A stretch of DNA of 64,000 nt from Actinomycetes bacterium (GCA_021801795.1 JAJYXR010000025.1:23954-87953); one strand, 5' to 3'; shown: positions 36,385 through 45,022, counted from the first letter of the stretch. The notes: generated by a model from the sequence alone, not told the origin. Program-made: numbers and translations.

Positions 36385-37155
36385 CTACTCGCCCTTCCAG
36401 TTCGGCTTCCTCTTCTCGGCGAATGCGACGGGGCCTTCCATGGCGTCCTTGGAGGAGAAGACTATCCGCACCGCCTCGGCGTTCAGCTTCCATCCTTCCT
36501 CCTCGGGCAGGTCGGCTGCCTGGCGCATCACCTGCTTCGTCCAGCGGACCGCCAGAGGGGCGTTGTCGGCGATGAGGGTGGCCAGCGCCATGGTCTCGTC
36601 CATCAGCTTCTCGGCGGGCACCACGCGGTTCACCAGACCGAGCTCGAGCGCGCGCTTAGCGTCTATGGGATCACCGGTCAGTCCGAGCTCCAGAGCGACG
36701 GCCATCGGCAGGCGCTTGGGGAGGCGGATGAGGCCGCCGGCGCCTGCGATTAGGCCTCGCTTGGCTTCGGGGATGCCGAAGGTGGCGTGCTCCACCGCGA
36801 CCACTAGGTCGCAGGAGAGCATGATCTCGCAGCCGCCTGCCAGGCAGGATCCGTTCACGGCAGCGATGATCGGCTTCGGGAAGTCACGCTGGGTGATGCC
36901 CGCGAAACCACCGCTGGCACCGATGATCGAACCTCCCTCGCCCGAGGCGAACGCCTTCAGGTCCATGCCGGCGGAGAATGCCTTGTCGCCGGCACCGGTC
37001 AGCACCACCACCCAAGCATCAGGGTCGCCGGCCAGCTCGTCGAACGCCTTCGACATGGCCTGGCTCACCTCGCCGTTGATGGCATTTCGGGCTTCGGGGC
37101 GGTTGATGGTGAGTATCTCTACGTGTCCTCGGCGCTCACGCTCGACGGCTGCCAT
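36385..37155 (-). CDS. enoyl-CoA hydratase/isomerase (crotonase family)
   Basis: A 256-residue crotonase-fold enzyme. The oxyanion-hole segments are GDKAFSAGMDLKAF and NGSCLAGGCEIMLSCDLV; the catalytic pair of mitochondrial-type hydratase is partly visible in HATFGIPEAKRGLIAGAGG, where the second Glu is Ala-Gly, so the reaction (hydration, isomerisation, or hydrolysis) cannot be fixed. A good AAAGGAG ribosome-binding site precedes the ATG at 37155. It is transcribed in the same direction as, and 87 bp after, the thiolase-like gene, suggesting a shared acyl-CoA degradation role. Confidence 0.88.
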   Translation of the reverse strand: MAAVERERRGHVEILTINRPEARNAINGEVSQAMSKAFDELAGDPDAWVVVLTGAGDKAFSAGMDLKAFASGEGGSIIGASGGFAGITQRDFPKPIIAAVNGSCLAGGCEIMLSCDLVVAVEHATFGIPEAKRGLIAGAGGLIRLPKRLPMAVALELGLTGDPIDAKRALELGLVNRVVPAEKLMDETMALATLIADNAPLAVRWTKQVMRQAADLPEEEGWKLNAEAVRIVFSSKDAMEGPVAFAEKRKPNWKGE

Positions 37156-37242
37156 GGTGTCTCCTTTGGCTCGTTGGTTACTGGTATGAGTGGCCTCGCT
37201 CGGTGGAGAGCTCAGGCGGTCAGTGGACGGCTCAGGCGGTGG

Positions 37243-38772
37243 TCATGCCAACCGGTACTTAGGCGGGGTCCCCGATACCCTAACGCTCTCGCCGACCAGG
37301 TTCCGTCCCGCGAGCTGAGCGGCCTCCTCGCCAGGGGCAAGCGCCGCCGCCACGTGCCGGCCGTCTCGGAGCCTGGCTACGAGGGGGGCGCCCGTAGCGG
37401 TGCCGTCAGGACCGTAGATGACGGTCGAGGCGACCACGAGAGCATCCTGCTCGGCGTCGAGGCCTTCTGCCAGCTCGACTTCGCTGGCGTCGATCTCGGC
37501 CTGGGCCTGGTCAGTGTCTGCCTGGCGCCAGCCTGAATCCGGTGCCGAGGGACCGTAGATGCCCACCGAGTGCTTTGTGGCGTACCAGCCGAGGCCGGTG
37601 ACCAGACCGAGCTGGCCGGAGTCCCTGATCTGGTCGACCATGGTGGCGATGGCATGGAGCGTGTAGTTATTGCCCGGTCCCCCGAAGTAGGGGAGTCCAC
37701 CAGTGACCGTGAGGCCCCGCGGGTCGTCCAGGGCTATGCCCAGGGCGTTCGCACCCAGCTCCACCGCGCAGGGGAAGCAGGAGTAGAGGTCGAAGGCGGC
37801 TATATCGTCGATGTCGATACCTGCAGCCCCGAGCGCCCCGGCACCGGCTGCTGCGATGGCCGGGGAGGTTCCCGGGTCTGGTCTCTGGGCGGGGAACCAT
37901 ACGTCGGTGGTGTCGGCACCCGACAGGCAGAAGACCGCCTGGTCCTCCACCCCGGCATCACGAGCTGCAGCCAGCGAGCACACGATCACCGCGGCGCCCT
38001 GGTCCACGTTCAGGAAGGCGCACATCCGCTTCGGGTAGGGCTCAGCTACGAGCCTGTTGTCCGGCCCGGTGTCCGACAGCTCGGCAGGCGTCGCGGATTC
38101 GGGGAACCATGCGAAGGGGTGCTTAGCGGCGACCTCGGTGAACCGGGCCATCAGCTCCCCGAGGAAGCGGCGTTGCTCGGCGAAGGTCCTACCGGCTCTG
38201 GCAGCCAGCACGCTCTCGAAGAGTGGGTAGATGTGGACGGGGGCGATGAGCCCCGCGTTCATCTCCGCGGTGCTCATGCCGGGCCGGTCGTCTCCGGTGA
38301 TCGGGTCCGGTGGTAGCTCCGGGGAGTCTCCGAGGGATCCACCGTCGGAGCTGCCGGGTGATGCAGAGGCATCCTGGGTGGAAGGATCGTGCTTCTGAGA
38401 TCGTCGCAGCTTCGAGGAGCGCTGCGCCTCGCCACCTACGATGAGGGTTGCCTGGAGCTTTCCTGCTGCTATGGCCGAGGCAGCCTTGTTCACCAGGGTC
38501 TGGGGTGAGTTCCCGCCGATGGTGGTCACCTCGGCGCGCTCGGGTGCCAGGCCCAGGCGTCGCCTGAGCAGGCTGGCCGGAGCCGGGCCGACCCTGGAGA
38601 GTATGTTCACCAGCGACAGACGCTGGATCCGGTCACGGAGCGCGGGCACCTGGCTGAGGGCACTCTCGGCCGCCCGCTCGGCCAGGTCGAGCGCGCGGAG
38701 CATCTCGTCACGCTCGATCGACTGCCCGGTGGCTAGGACTACCGGTGTTCGCTCTGGGTCGATGCTTCCCAT
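37243..38772 (-). CDS. thiolase-like protein (acetyl-CoA acetyltransferase family, mycobacterial type)
   Basis: A 509-residue thiolase-superfamily protein. TIGGNSPQTLVNKAASAIAAGK aligns with the thiolase helix that normally presents the nucleophilic Cys, but no Cys is present there. GGLPYFGGPGNNYTLHAIATM is the characteristic segment of this non-canonical branch and contains the conserved His. The C-terminal about 90 residues form an added beta-rich domain (DALVVASTVIYGPDGTATGAPLVARL). A polar insertion (residues about 128-165) lies after the pseudo-nucleophile helix. AGGAGG precedes ATG 38772. Catalysis is uncertain; a lipid/CoA-ligand binding role is possible. Confidence 0.8.
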   Translation of the reverse strand: MGSIDPERTPVVLATGQSIERDEMLRALDLAERAAESALSQVPALRDRIQRLSLVNILSRVGPAPASLLRRRLGLAPERAEVTTIGGNSPQTLVNKAASAIAAGKLQATLIVGGEAQRSSKLRRSQKHDPSTQDASASPGSSDGGSLGDSPELPPDPITGDDRPGMSTAEMNAGLIAPVHIYPLFESVLAARAGRTFAEQRRFLGELMARFTEVAAKHPFAWFPESATPAELSDTGPDNRLVAEPYPKRMCAFLNVDQGAAVIVCSLAAARDAGVEDQAVFCLSGADTTDVWFPAQRPDPGTSPAIAAAGAGALGAAGIDIDDIAAFDLYSCFPCAVELGANALGIALDDPRGLTVTGGLPYFGGPGNNYTLHAIATMVDQIRDSGQLGLVTGLGWYATKHSVGIYGPSAPDSGWRQADTDQAQAEIDASEVELAEGLDAEQDALVVASTVIYGPDGTATGAPLVARLRDGRHVAAALAPGEEAAQLAGRNLVGESVRVSGTPPKYRLA

Positions 38773-38797
38773 CGGGTTACCTCCTCTAGGGGTGTGG

Positions 38798-39457
38798 TTA
38801 CGAGCGGGGCAACAGGCCGTTCAGCAGCAGCGAGACGACGAAGTCGGCCACCACCTCGGCACTGAGCCCGTCGTCTGTCACCAGCCGCCGGTGGGCAATC
38901 TGGCCGATAAGTGCCGCCACCGAGAAGGCCACCATCCGAGGTGGAACGTCCACCACCAGGCCGTGTCGCTGGGCCCCCACGACCATCTCCTCGATGTCCT
39001 CTATGAAGCCCTCGTAGATGCCGAAGAGATGCTTCTCGAACCTGTCGCCGAGCGCATAGGAGTCGCGGAAGAGCAGCTTCACCAGTGCCCTGTCGGCCTC
39101 GAAGAACTCGAAGGTCGCCTGGACTGCAGCCCGGAAGGGAGCGTAGGGGGAGTCCGTGGTGGGAGTGGTGGTGAGCGCCTCGTTCACGTGCACCCGCAGC
39201 AGGCTCTCCTCGCTTGCCATGAGCGCATGGAAGAGGGCGTCCTTCGAGTCGAAGTACCAGTATATGGATCCGTAGGAGAGCTTCGCTGCTTTAGCGATGT
39301 CGGCGATGGTGGTCGCGTGGTAGCCCTTCTTCGCGAAGACCCGCTTGGCGGCGGCCAGTATGTCGTTACGCCGCTCGCCCTTCTCCTCCTCGCTCATGGC
39401 GCGCCGGATCGTGCGTGCTGGCTTGGGGGTCTTCGATGCAGGCGCGGCCGTGGGCAT
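38798..39457 (-). CDS. TetR-family transcriptional regulator
   Basis: A 219-residue TetR repressor. The N-terminal HTH is clear: RRNDILAAAKRVFAKKGYHATTIADIAKAAKLSYGSIYWYFDSKDALFHAL; the C-terminal ligand domain is all-helical. I place the start at ATG 39457: GGGTGGAG lies just upstream, and the earlier in-frame ATG (39493) falls inside a palindromic operator, beyond the likely transcription start. The promoter -10 (TACGAT on the reverse strand, 39475-39480) abuts that palindrome, so autorepression is likely. Neighbours are acyl-CoA, aldehyde and alcohol enzymes, and four more copies of the palindrome lie upstream of such genes. Confidence 0.9.
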   Translation of the reverse strand: MPTAAPASKTPKPARTIRRAMSEEEKGERRNDILAAAKRVFAKKGYHATTIADIAKAAKLSYGSIYWYFDSKDALFHALMASEESLLRVHVNEALTTTPTTDSPYAPFRAAVQATFEFFEADRALVKLLFRDSYALGDRFEKHLFGIYEGFIEDIEEMVVGAQRHGLVVDVPPRMVAFSVAALIGQIAHRRLVTDDGLSAEVVADFVVSLLLNGLLPRS

Positions 39458-39477
39458 CGTCTCCACCCTAACAGATC

Positions 39478-39503
39478 GTACAGACTGATGCATCAGTCAG
39501 TAC
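39478..39503. promoter_or_regulatory. palindromic operator at the tetR promoter
   Basis: A 26-bp inverted repeat with one mismatched pair, core GACTGATGCATCAGTC (39483-39498) and matching GTAC ends. It contains ACTGA-N4-TCAGT (39484-39497) and covers the spacer of the tetR promoter. The same core recurs at 43478, 54609, 58728 and 61269. Confidence 0.75.
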
Positions 39504-39506
39504 CTG

Positions 39507-39570
39507 GCGGCCCCGGACTCAGGCGGCCCCGGACTCAGGCGGCCCCGGACTCAGGCGGCCCCGGACTCAG
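39507..39570. repeat. 16-bp intergenic tandem repeat
   Basis: Four perfect copies of the 16-bp unit GCGGCCCCGGACTCAG between tetR and the small membrane-protein gene, overlapping the last bases of the latter. The stop codon of that gene is supplied by the repeat (TCA on this strand). Confidence 0.92.
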
Positions 39571-39911
39571 GCGGCGTCGAGCATCTCGGCGCCAATGCGG
39601 CGCCCGAGACGTATCCACAGCGGGTAGAGGGCGAATAGCCCTGCCGATAGAGCATGGGTACGCGCCCCCACATGCTCGTAGTCCATTCTGAGGAGGCCGG
39701 AGTTAAGCATCCAGTCCCTGCCCGACTTCGCCCTGCAGAGCTTCCACAGCCACTTCGTCCAGGGGAGATCGAAGTAGAGGGAGATGGAGGTGACCAGGAA
39801 GATGACCACGACGGCCATCTCCACACGTCTGCGGGTGTCCTCGTCGGGTATCACGGTCTCGATCACTGCCCCCGAGCCTACGAGAAGAGGTGGGTCGGCT
39901 AGAAAGCTCAT
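39567..39911 (-). CDS. small hypothetical protein with one membrane segment
   Basis: A 114-residue protein of unknown function. One hydrophobic stretch (VEMAVVVIFLVTSISLYF, about residues 31-48) should span the membrane; the rest is basic and aromatic (LPWTKWLWKLCRAKSGRDW). No catalytic motif is recognised. ATG 39911 overlaps the aldehyde dehydrogenase stop (ATGA), so it is translationally coupled and may anchor or accompany that enzyme. The 3' end runs into a 16-bp repeat. Confidence 0.65.
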   Translation of the reverse strand: MSFLADPPLLVGSGAVIETVIPDEDTRRRVEMAVVVIFLVTSISLYFDLPWTKWLWKLCRAKSGRDWMLNSGLLRMDYEHVGARTHALSAGLFALYPLWIRLGRRIGAEMLDAA

Positions 39912-41497
39912 GGTTCGGTCCCTCCGTTCGTGTCATAGCTCGGGTGAGAGCTCCTGTTAGGGCGGCTCCGGTAGCGGAGCCTCATGGCTGTGCGGACCAG
40001 CCTGGCCAGGTTGCGGGGAAGCGGCAGCCACTGCGGCTCGCGCCTCAGGCCCAGCCGGTCGGAAGCGACTGACTTCGTCTGGGTGAACTCGTAGAGTCCG
40101 TCGGCGCCATGGGCCCTTCCGAGGCCGGACTCCTTCGTCCCACCGAAGGGAAGGGCAGGTATGGCGTAGGAGACCATCACGTCGTTCACGCAGACGTTAC
40201 CGGACTGGAGCTGGCTCACCACCCGATCCAGGACCCTCTTGGAGCGCCCGAACACCGAGGCGTTCAGCCCGTAGGGCGAATCGTTCGCGAGCTTCACGGC
40301 CTCGTCTACGTCGCGCACACGCATGATCGGCAGGAGCGGACCGAAGGTCTCGTCCCGCATGGTCGCCATGGTGTGGTCCACATCGACCAGCACAGTCGGC
40401 TCCATCGACTCCCTCCCGCCGATGTTCACCTTCTCGCCACCCGCCAGCACCTTCGCTCCCTTCGCGATCGCATCGGAGAGGTGCGACTCGATGATCCTGA
40501 GCTGTCCCTCGTGGGTGGTGGCCCCGATGTCGCTGCCGGGACCGGTTCCCTGGCGGACCTTCCCGGTCAGGCGCACCACCCGGTCGACGAACTCGTCGTA
40601 GACGCTGTCCACCACGTAGACCCGCTCGGTGGCCATGCAGGTCTGGCCGCAGTTCGTGAATGCTCCCCACACTGCGCCGCGAGCCGCTCGGTCGAGGTCG
40701 GCGTCCTCGCAGACTATGAGCGGGTCCTTCCCGCCGAGCTCCAGCAGAACTGGGGTAAGGGTTTCCGCGGCGGCCTTCATCACGGCCTTTCCGGTCCGGA
40801 CCGAGCCGGTGAAGGCGATCTTCGCCACTCCCGAGCGCACCAGGGCATCGCCCACCTCGCCGCCACCGGTGACCACCTGGACGATGTCCCCGTAGGCGCC
40901 GCCGCCTGCCTGCGCGAATATCTCGCCGGCCAGGAGGCCTACGTGGGGGGTGATCTCGGAGGGCTTCAGCACGACGGTGTTCCCGGCGAAGAGCGCCGTG
41001 ACGACCGGGCTCATGGAGAGCACCAGGGGGTAGTTCCAGGGGCTGATGACGCCTACCACACCGAGGGGCTCGTGGCGCACCTCGGCAGACTTGTGGAGGA
41101 GCAGCCCGGGTCGTACCTTCGTCGGGCGCAGCAGGCGAGGAGCGTGCTTCGCGTACCAGCCGATCAGCTCGCAGGTGACCAGCACCTCGTTCACCACCGC
41201 CTCCGTGGCCACCTTGCCGGTGTCGGCGACTATGGTCTCGACCACGTCGTCCAGGCGTTCGATGAGGGTGGCCCGCACCTCGAGCAGGTGCCGGGCCCGC
41301 CGCGCGGCTGGCAGGGCACGCCACTCGGCCCAGGCAGCCTCTGCGCGGAGCCTGGCCCTGTTCACGTCCTCGGGTGTGGCGTCCATGGGCCTGTGGTCCA
41401 GGGCGCGCAGGCTCGCCGTCCCGCTGCCCGCACCAGATCGCTTGGCTGCCACAGACCCGCCAGACCCAGACCCTGCCTGCAGGACGGACCGGGTCAT
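39908..41497 (-). CDS. aldehyde dehydrogenase
   Basis: NAD(P)-dependent ALDH of 529 residues. Catalytic Cys lies in FTNCGQTCMATERVYV, the general-base Glu in LLELGGKDPLIV, and the cofactor-binding segments SPWNYPLVLSMSPVVTALFAGN and KPSEITPH, plus FTGSVRTGKAV, are standard. FGPLLPIMRV and LPFGGTKESGLGR complete the fold. A basic, proline-containing C-terminal extension of about 40 residues follows; the hydrophobic content is low. ATG 41497 overlaps the upstream stop as ATGA; an extra 21 codons upstream are unlikely. Substrate is unknown; fatty aldehydes would suit the region. Confidence 0.92.
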   Translation of the reverse strand: MTRSVLQAGSGSGGSVAAKRSGAGSGTASLRALDHRPMDATPEDVNRARLRAEAAWAEWRALPAARRARHLLEVRATLIERLDDVVETIVADTGKVATEAVVNEVLVTCELIGWYAKHAPRLLRPTKVRPGLLLHKSAEVRHEPLGVVGVISPWNYPLVLSMSPVVTALFAGNTVVLKPSEITPHVGLLAGEIFAQAGGGAYGDIVQVVTGGGEVGDALVRSGVAKIAFTGSVRTGKAVMKAAAETLTPVLLELGGKDPLIVCEDADLDRAARGAVWGAFTNCGQTCMATERVYVVDSVYDEFVDRVVRLTGKVRQGTGPGSDIGATTHEGQLRIIESHLSDAIAKGAKVLAGGEKVNIGGRESMEPTVLVDVDHTMATMRDETFGPLLPIMRVRDVDEAVKLANDSPYGLNASVFGRSKRVLDRVVSQLQSGNVCVNDVMVSYAIPALPFGGTKESGLGRAHGADGLYEFTQTKSVASDRLGLRREPQWLPLPRNLARLVRTAMRLRYRSRPNRSSHPSYDTNGGTEP

Positions 41498-42513
41498 GGT
41501 CGGGTGCCTACCTCTGCGTGTGCCGACCCTACGAGGTTCCATACGCGAGCAGTCTCCCACCGGCTGGCGCGGTGCTCCAACACGATGGTCGCGTCTGCCG
41601 TCTCGCTGTTGGTGCAGGTGGCGGTGGCACCGTCGGGGTCCACATATCCGATCGCGACTGCCGAGTCAGCGGGTATCCCCACCTCTACGGTGAGTCGCCA
41701 GCGCCCGACGGTCCCGCGCACCTGCCAGCTCGGCAGGCCGAGCCTGCACCTGAAGAAACTGGAAGCGACCAGCGGATCGCGTGGCCAGTCCCTGTCGCCG
41801 AGGCGTAGCTGCACGAAGGGTAGAGGCGGGAGGTGGTTCAGGCCGGCGTGCCTGCTGGTGGCTGCGACTATCTCGAGCAGGTCACCTCCTCCGAGCTCCG
41901 CATGCAGCCATCCCCAGCGCTCGGCGTTCCCGTGGCCGTAGATGTGGGCTAGGTTCCCCCTGGCTTCGCCAGAGAGCACCAGCTTCTCCCGGCCGATGGT
42001 TATGGTTCCAGTGCACCGGGCGCTGGCTATTGGCAGGACCTGTGCACCGGGGAGCAGCTCGCGCTCCCATGCCCAGGCCGGGAAGGTGAAGAGCGGGCCG
42101 CGTTCACCATCGGCATCCAGGCGCAGGTTCCACCCGATGCTGCCCGCGCTGCCGCGAAGGGATGGAGGGTCGATCACGGCACCCGCGGGGGAGGGGATGG
42201 CCTCCGCTGGTCGCGCGGCGGGAAGCGGGTCGGGGCCGAAGTGCTCCGTGACTGGCGGCTTTCCCTGCCTGAAGACGCTCACCCAGCCATGCAGGTAAGG
42301 GTCGCCGTTCACTGGGGCCACGAGCTCGTGGTGGACCCAGCAGCCTGACCCGGTGGCAGGGTCGGATATCGTCGCGTACCAGACCTCCAGTCGCTCGGCC
42401 TGGCCTTTCCACCGGCAGGCCAGAGTGCCTTCGCTGGTGGGCATTCCGGGCGAGCGTGAAGCCCCCGGGGGACGCGCGACGCGTGAGCTGAGAGGCGTTA
42501 CCGGCCTCGTCAT
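41494..42513 (-). CDS. hypothetical protein, possible CrtC/AttH-like beta-barrel
   Basis: A 339-residue protein I do not recognise with certainty. Segments such as LSGEARGNLAHIYGHGNAERWGWLHAEL and the many Trp/Gly beta-strand-like stretches recall the double-lipocalin fold of hydroxyneurosporene-hydratase (CrtC) and AttH relatives, which act on lipids. No membrane segment or signal peptide. It is coupled to the downstream aldehyde dehydrogenase (ATGA) and 50 bp after the ferritin-like gene, so a role in the same lipid-related pathway is inferred. Confidence 0.55.
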   Translation of the reverse strand: MTRPVTPLSSRVARPPGASRSPGMPTSEGTLACRWKGQAERLEVWYATISDPATGSGCWVHHELVAPVNGDPYLHGWVSVFRQGKPPVTEHFGPDPLPAARPAEAIPSPAGAVIDPPSLRGSAGSIGWNLRLDADGERGPLFTFPAWAWERELLPGAQVLPIASARCTGTITIGREKLVLSGEARGNLAHIYGHGNAERWGWLHAELGGGDLLEIVAATSRHAGLNHLPPLPFVQLRLGDRDWPRDPLVASSFFRCRLGLPSWQVRGTVGRWRLTVEVGIPADSAVAIGYVDPDGATATCTNSETADATIVLEHRASRWETARVWNLVGSAHAEVGTRP

Positions 42514-42562
42514 GCCAGGTGCCGGTGGCAGTGCCTCGCGCCAGGCCGGGCGCGGTGGAGCT

Positions 42563-43435
42563 TCACGCCGCCTTCCCCTGGCTGAGGCGCCGGGTGCCGA
42601 GGGGGTCGATCCTGCCGATCAGATCCAGTGGGTCGACGCGGCTCAGCCTGGCCAGCGGTCCGATGCCCAGCATGTCGAGCCTCCTCAGGTAGCCGGTGGC
42701 GAGGCGACTGATGAGATCTGGCGCCCTGCCTAGGCGCAGGAAGGCCACGAAGGAGGGGCCCGACCCTGGGCCGCTCTGTGCCAGGCGCGCCAGCATGCGG
42801 GCGGCAGCCCTGGACGCACGGCGCTTCCCGTCGGGGTGGGATGCGATGAGGCGCCGGACCTCCGCGGCTGCCCGGCCCTCGTGGCCCACCTCGTCCTCTA
42901 TCACCGTGTCGATGAAGGCAGCGGTCTCCGAGTCGGTCACCTTCTTCAGCCAGCCCAGCAGATCAGCGGCGATCCCCTCGCCCAGCAGGTCGCATACAGC
43001 GGCTGCAATCTCGTCGGTCTCCGGTGGCAGCGCGTGGTAGTGGTCGAGGGAGGCACGGTATGGAGCCATGGCCTCATCGGGGTCGGCCCCGAGAGCGCTG
43101 AGCCTGCGGACGAATCCCTTGTGGTGGCGCAGCTCCTCTGCGGCGATGGTACGCCAGACCTTGCGCTCGGCATCGTCGTGGGCCTCCTCGGCACGGGCCA
43201 TGGCGCCGTCGTAGGCCTTCAGCTCCCCGTATGCGACCGCGCCTAGAACCTGGACAAGCTCCCTGGAAGCCAGCGTCTCCACCGGGATGGTACCAGCGGA
43301 TCCGGCTGGCCGGGTCGCCCGAGCTGTGGATCGGCGGGCGGTAGCGGACCCTCCAGAGCGGTTCTGCCCACGCCCGGATCGGCCGGCCCCTGTAGTGCTG
43401 GTTCCCGAGCTGTCCATACTAGGGTTTAGCGGCAT
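42563..43435 (-). CDS. ferritin-like diiron-domain protein, MiaE-like
   Basis: A 290-residue protein whose central four-helix region carries putative diiron ligands: YGELKAYDGAMARAEEAHDD, then AAEELRHHKGF, later DSETAAFIDTVIEDEVGHEGRA. The E-x-x-H pairs (EELRH, EVGHE) fit ferritin-like/MiaE-type hydroxylases, which oxidise tRNA or lipid substrates; the substrate here is unknown. The first about 60 residues are Ser/Thr/Arg/Gly-rich and disordered. ATG 43435 is chosen for its GGAGGGGAAAG ribosome-binding site. It heads a minus-strand unit with the CrtC-like and aldehyde dehydrogenase genes; a copy of the tetR palindrome lies upstream. Confidence 0.72.
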   Translation of the reverse strand: MPLNPSMDSSGTSTTGAGRSGRGQNRSGGSATARRSTARATRPAGSAGTIPVETLASRELVQVLGAVAYGELKAYDGAMARAEEAHDDAERKVWRTIAAEELRHHKGFVRRLSALGADPDEAMAPYRASLDHYHALPPETDEIAAAVCDLLGEGIAADLLGWLKKVTDSETAAFIDTVIEDEVGHEGRAAAEVRRLIASHPDGKRRASRAAARMLARLAQSGPGSGPSFVAFLRLGRAPDLISRLATGYLRRLDMLGIGPLARLSRVDPLDLIGRIDPLGTRRLSQGKAA

Positions 43436-43477
43436 CTTTCCCCTCCAGGTTCTCGTGCATACAGGCACGGCTTACCG

Positions 43478-43491
43478 ATTGACTCATCAGT
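43478..43491. promoter_or_regulatory. copy of the tetR palindrome (ATTGA-N4-TCAGT)
   Basis: ATTGACTCATCAGT at 43478-43491, read on the other strand as ACTGA-N4-TCAAT. It lies in the divergent gap between the ferritin-like gene (-) and the GH1 gene (+), within promoter distance of both. Confidence 0.55.
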
Positions 43492-43535
43492 TCGGAAGTC
43501 TACGCGGGGCAGATCGATCGTGCCATGCTGTTGCG

Positions 43536-45017
43536 ATGAACAGCTTGCTGCCCGAGGATTTCCACTTCGGGGTCGCCATGTCCGGTTACCAGGTGGAGGG
43601 GGGGTTCAATGGCCCCGGGGAGCCGGCGAACAACTGGTGCTGGTGGGAGCGCGCCGGGCGTGTCGAGCCCTCTGGCATCGCCGTCGACTTCTGGAACAGG
43701 GCGGAGGAATACCTGGACCTGGCTGCCGGAATGGGCTGCGACATGGTGCGTCTCGGTATCGAGTGGGCCAGGGTGGAGCCTGCTGAGGGACAGATCGACG
43801 CGGAGGCCCTGGCGCGCTACGCGGCCATAGTCGACGCGTGCACGGAGCGTGGGATGGCTCCTCTGGTGACGCTTCACCACTTCACCCATCCTGCCTGGCT
43901 CGGCGAGGATTTCTGGCTCCGGCCGGACTCCGCTGAGCGCTTCGCCACCTGGGCCGAGATCGTGGTCGACATGATGGCGCCACGCTGCAGGCACTGGGTG
44001 ACCCTGAACGAGATCAACATCGTGTCCATGGGCAGCTACCTCTTCGGCGTGATGCCTCCGGGACGGCGGGGAGCTGTGGGCGACATGGTGGTAGCCGCGG
44101 ACAACATGCTGAGCGCCCATGTACGCGCATACGAGGTCATACACGACCGCCAGCCTGACGCGCTGGTTACGACCAATAACGCCTCCGCCAGCGTCTACGA
44201 GCTGGATCGTCTGCTGGTGGACCTGCTGTTCGCGCGCAGCGCTGGGGTGGACCGGGCCGACATCGGCTCCTGGATAGCCGATCGTCGCCAGGCCTGGTAT
44301 GCCGAACTGGCCCCTCCCAGCGCCTTCGAGACGCTGGTGCGTGCGGCTACCCGGGCGGGATCGCCCTACGGGTCGGGACCTGGCGGCTCCTCCGGCCGTG
44401 GCGTGGGTGCGGGGTGGATCTCCCGCCTGGCCAACGGTGGCCAGGCGCCTTCGCGGTCACTGGATGCCATATACGCGAGTCCCTACCAGCGAACCCTCGA
44501 CGTGGTGGGCTTCGACTACTACGACCCGGTGGCCACCCACCACGTCCGGTTCCCCGGCCACCGCACTGCTGGAGGGCGATCCTGGTTCCCCGGGAGGATG
44601 CTCTGGGACGACGCGCCATATCCCGAGGGTCTCACCGCCTACTGCCGGGCCAATGCCTTCGACGGGATCGGTCTGTGGGTGGTGGAGAACGGGATGTGCA
44701 ACAGGGTCCGTAACGGCCGTTCCTATGACCGGATGGACGGCTGGACTCGCCCCCGGTACCTACGTGAGAACATGGCCGCGGTGGTCCGGGCCATAGATGC
44801 CGGATGGCCTGTCCAGGGCTACCTGCATTGGTCGCTGGTGGACAACTACGAATGGGGGAGCTACGAGCCGAGGTTCGGTATCCACGGGGTGGACAGGGAG
44901 AGGGGCCTAGCCATCCTCGGCACCGACGCGATGGGGGAGGACTCTGCAGGGGAATACCGGCGCCTCATAGAGGGCCTCCGGTCGGGTGATCGGTCTGTGC
45001 TCGACCCGCCCTGGTGA
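43536..45017 (+). CDS. glycoside hydrolase family 1 (beta-glycosidase)
   Basis: A 493-residue retaining beta-glycosidase with a (beta/alpha)8 barrel. The acid/base Glu is in VTLNEINIV (Glu159; usual TxNEP has Pro replaced by Ile) and the nucleophile in WVVENGM (Glu384; usual TENG). Other GH1 marks are DFHFGVAMSGYQVEG at the N-terminus, LHHFTHPAWLG, LDVVGFDYYDP and YLHWSLVDNYEWGSYEPRFGI. The unusual residues next to both catalytic Glu suggest an atypical substrate, perhaps not simple glucosides. ATG 43536 starts the fold; an open frame upstream is antisense to the ferritin-like gene. No signal peptide, so cytoplasmic. Confidence 0.9.
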   Translation: MNSLLPEDFHFGVAMSGYQVEGGFNGPGEPANNWCWWERAGRVEPSGIAVDFWNRAEEYLDLAAGMGCDMVRLGIEWARVEPAEGQIDAEALARYAAIVDACTERGMAPLVTLHHFTHPAWLGEDFWLRPDSAERFATWAEIVVDMMAPRCRHWVTLNEINIVSMGSYLFGVMPPGRRGAVGDMVVAADNMLSAHVRAYEVIHDRQPDALVTTNNASASVYELDRLLVDLLFARSAGVDRADIGSWIADRRQAWYAELAPPSAFETLVRAATRAGSPYGSGPGGSSGRGVGAGWISRLANGGQAPSRSLDAIYASPYQRTLDVVGFDYYDPVATHHVRFPGHRTAGGRSWFPGRMLWDDAPYPEGLTAYCRANAFDGIGLWVVENGMCNRVRNGRSYDRMDGWTRPRYLRENMAAVVRAIDAGWPVQGYLHWSLVDNYEWGSYEPRFGIHGVDRERGLAILGTDAMGEDSAGEYRRLIEGLRSGDRSVLDPPW

Positions 45018-45022
45018 TCAGG

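Noticed and set aside
40109..41941. A 610-codon plus-strand frame
   Set aside because: Antisense to the aldehyde dehydrogenase gene, which has all catalytic motifs.
43287..43535. In-frame 5' extension of the GH1 gene
   Set aside because: It is antisense to the ferritin-like gene and precedes the GH1 fold; the start at 43536 is better supported.
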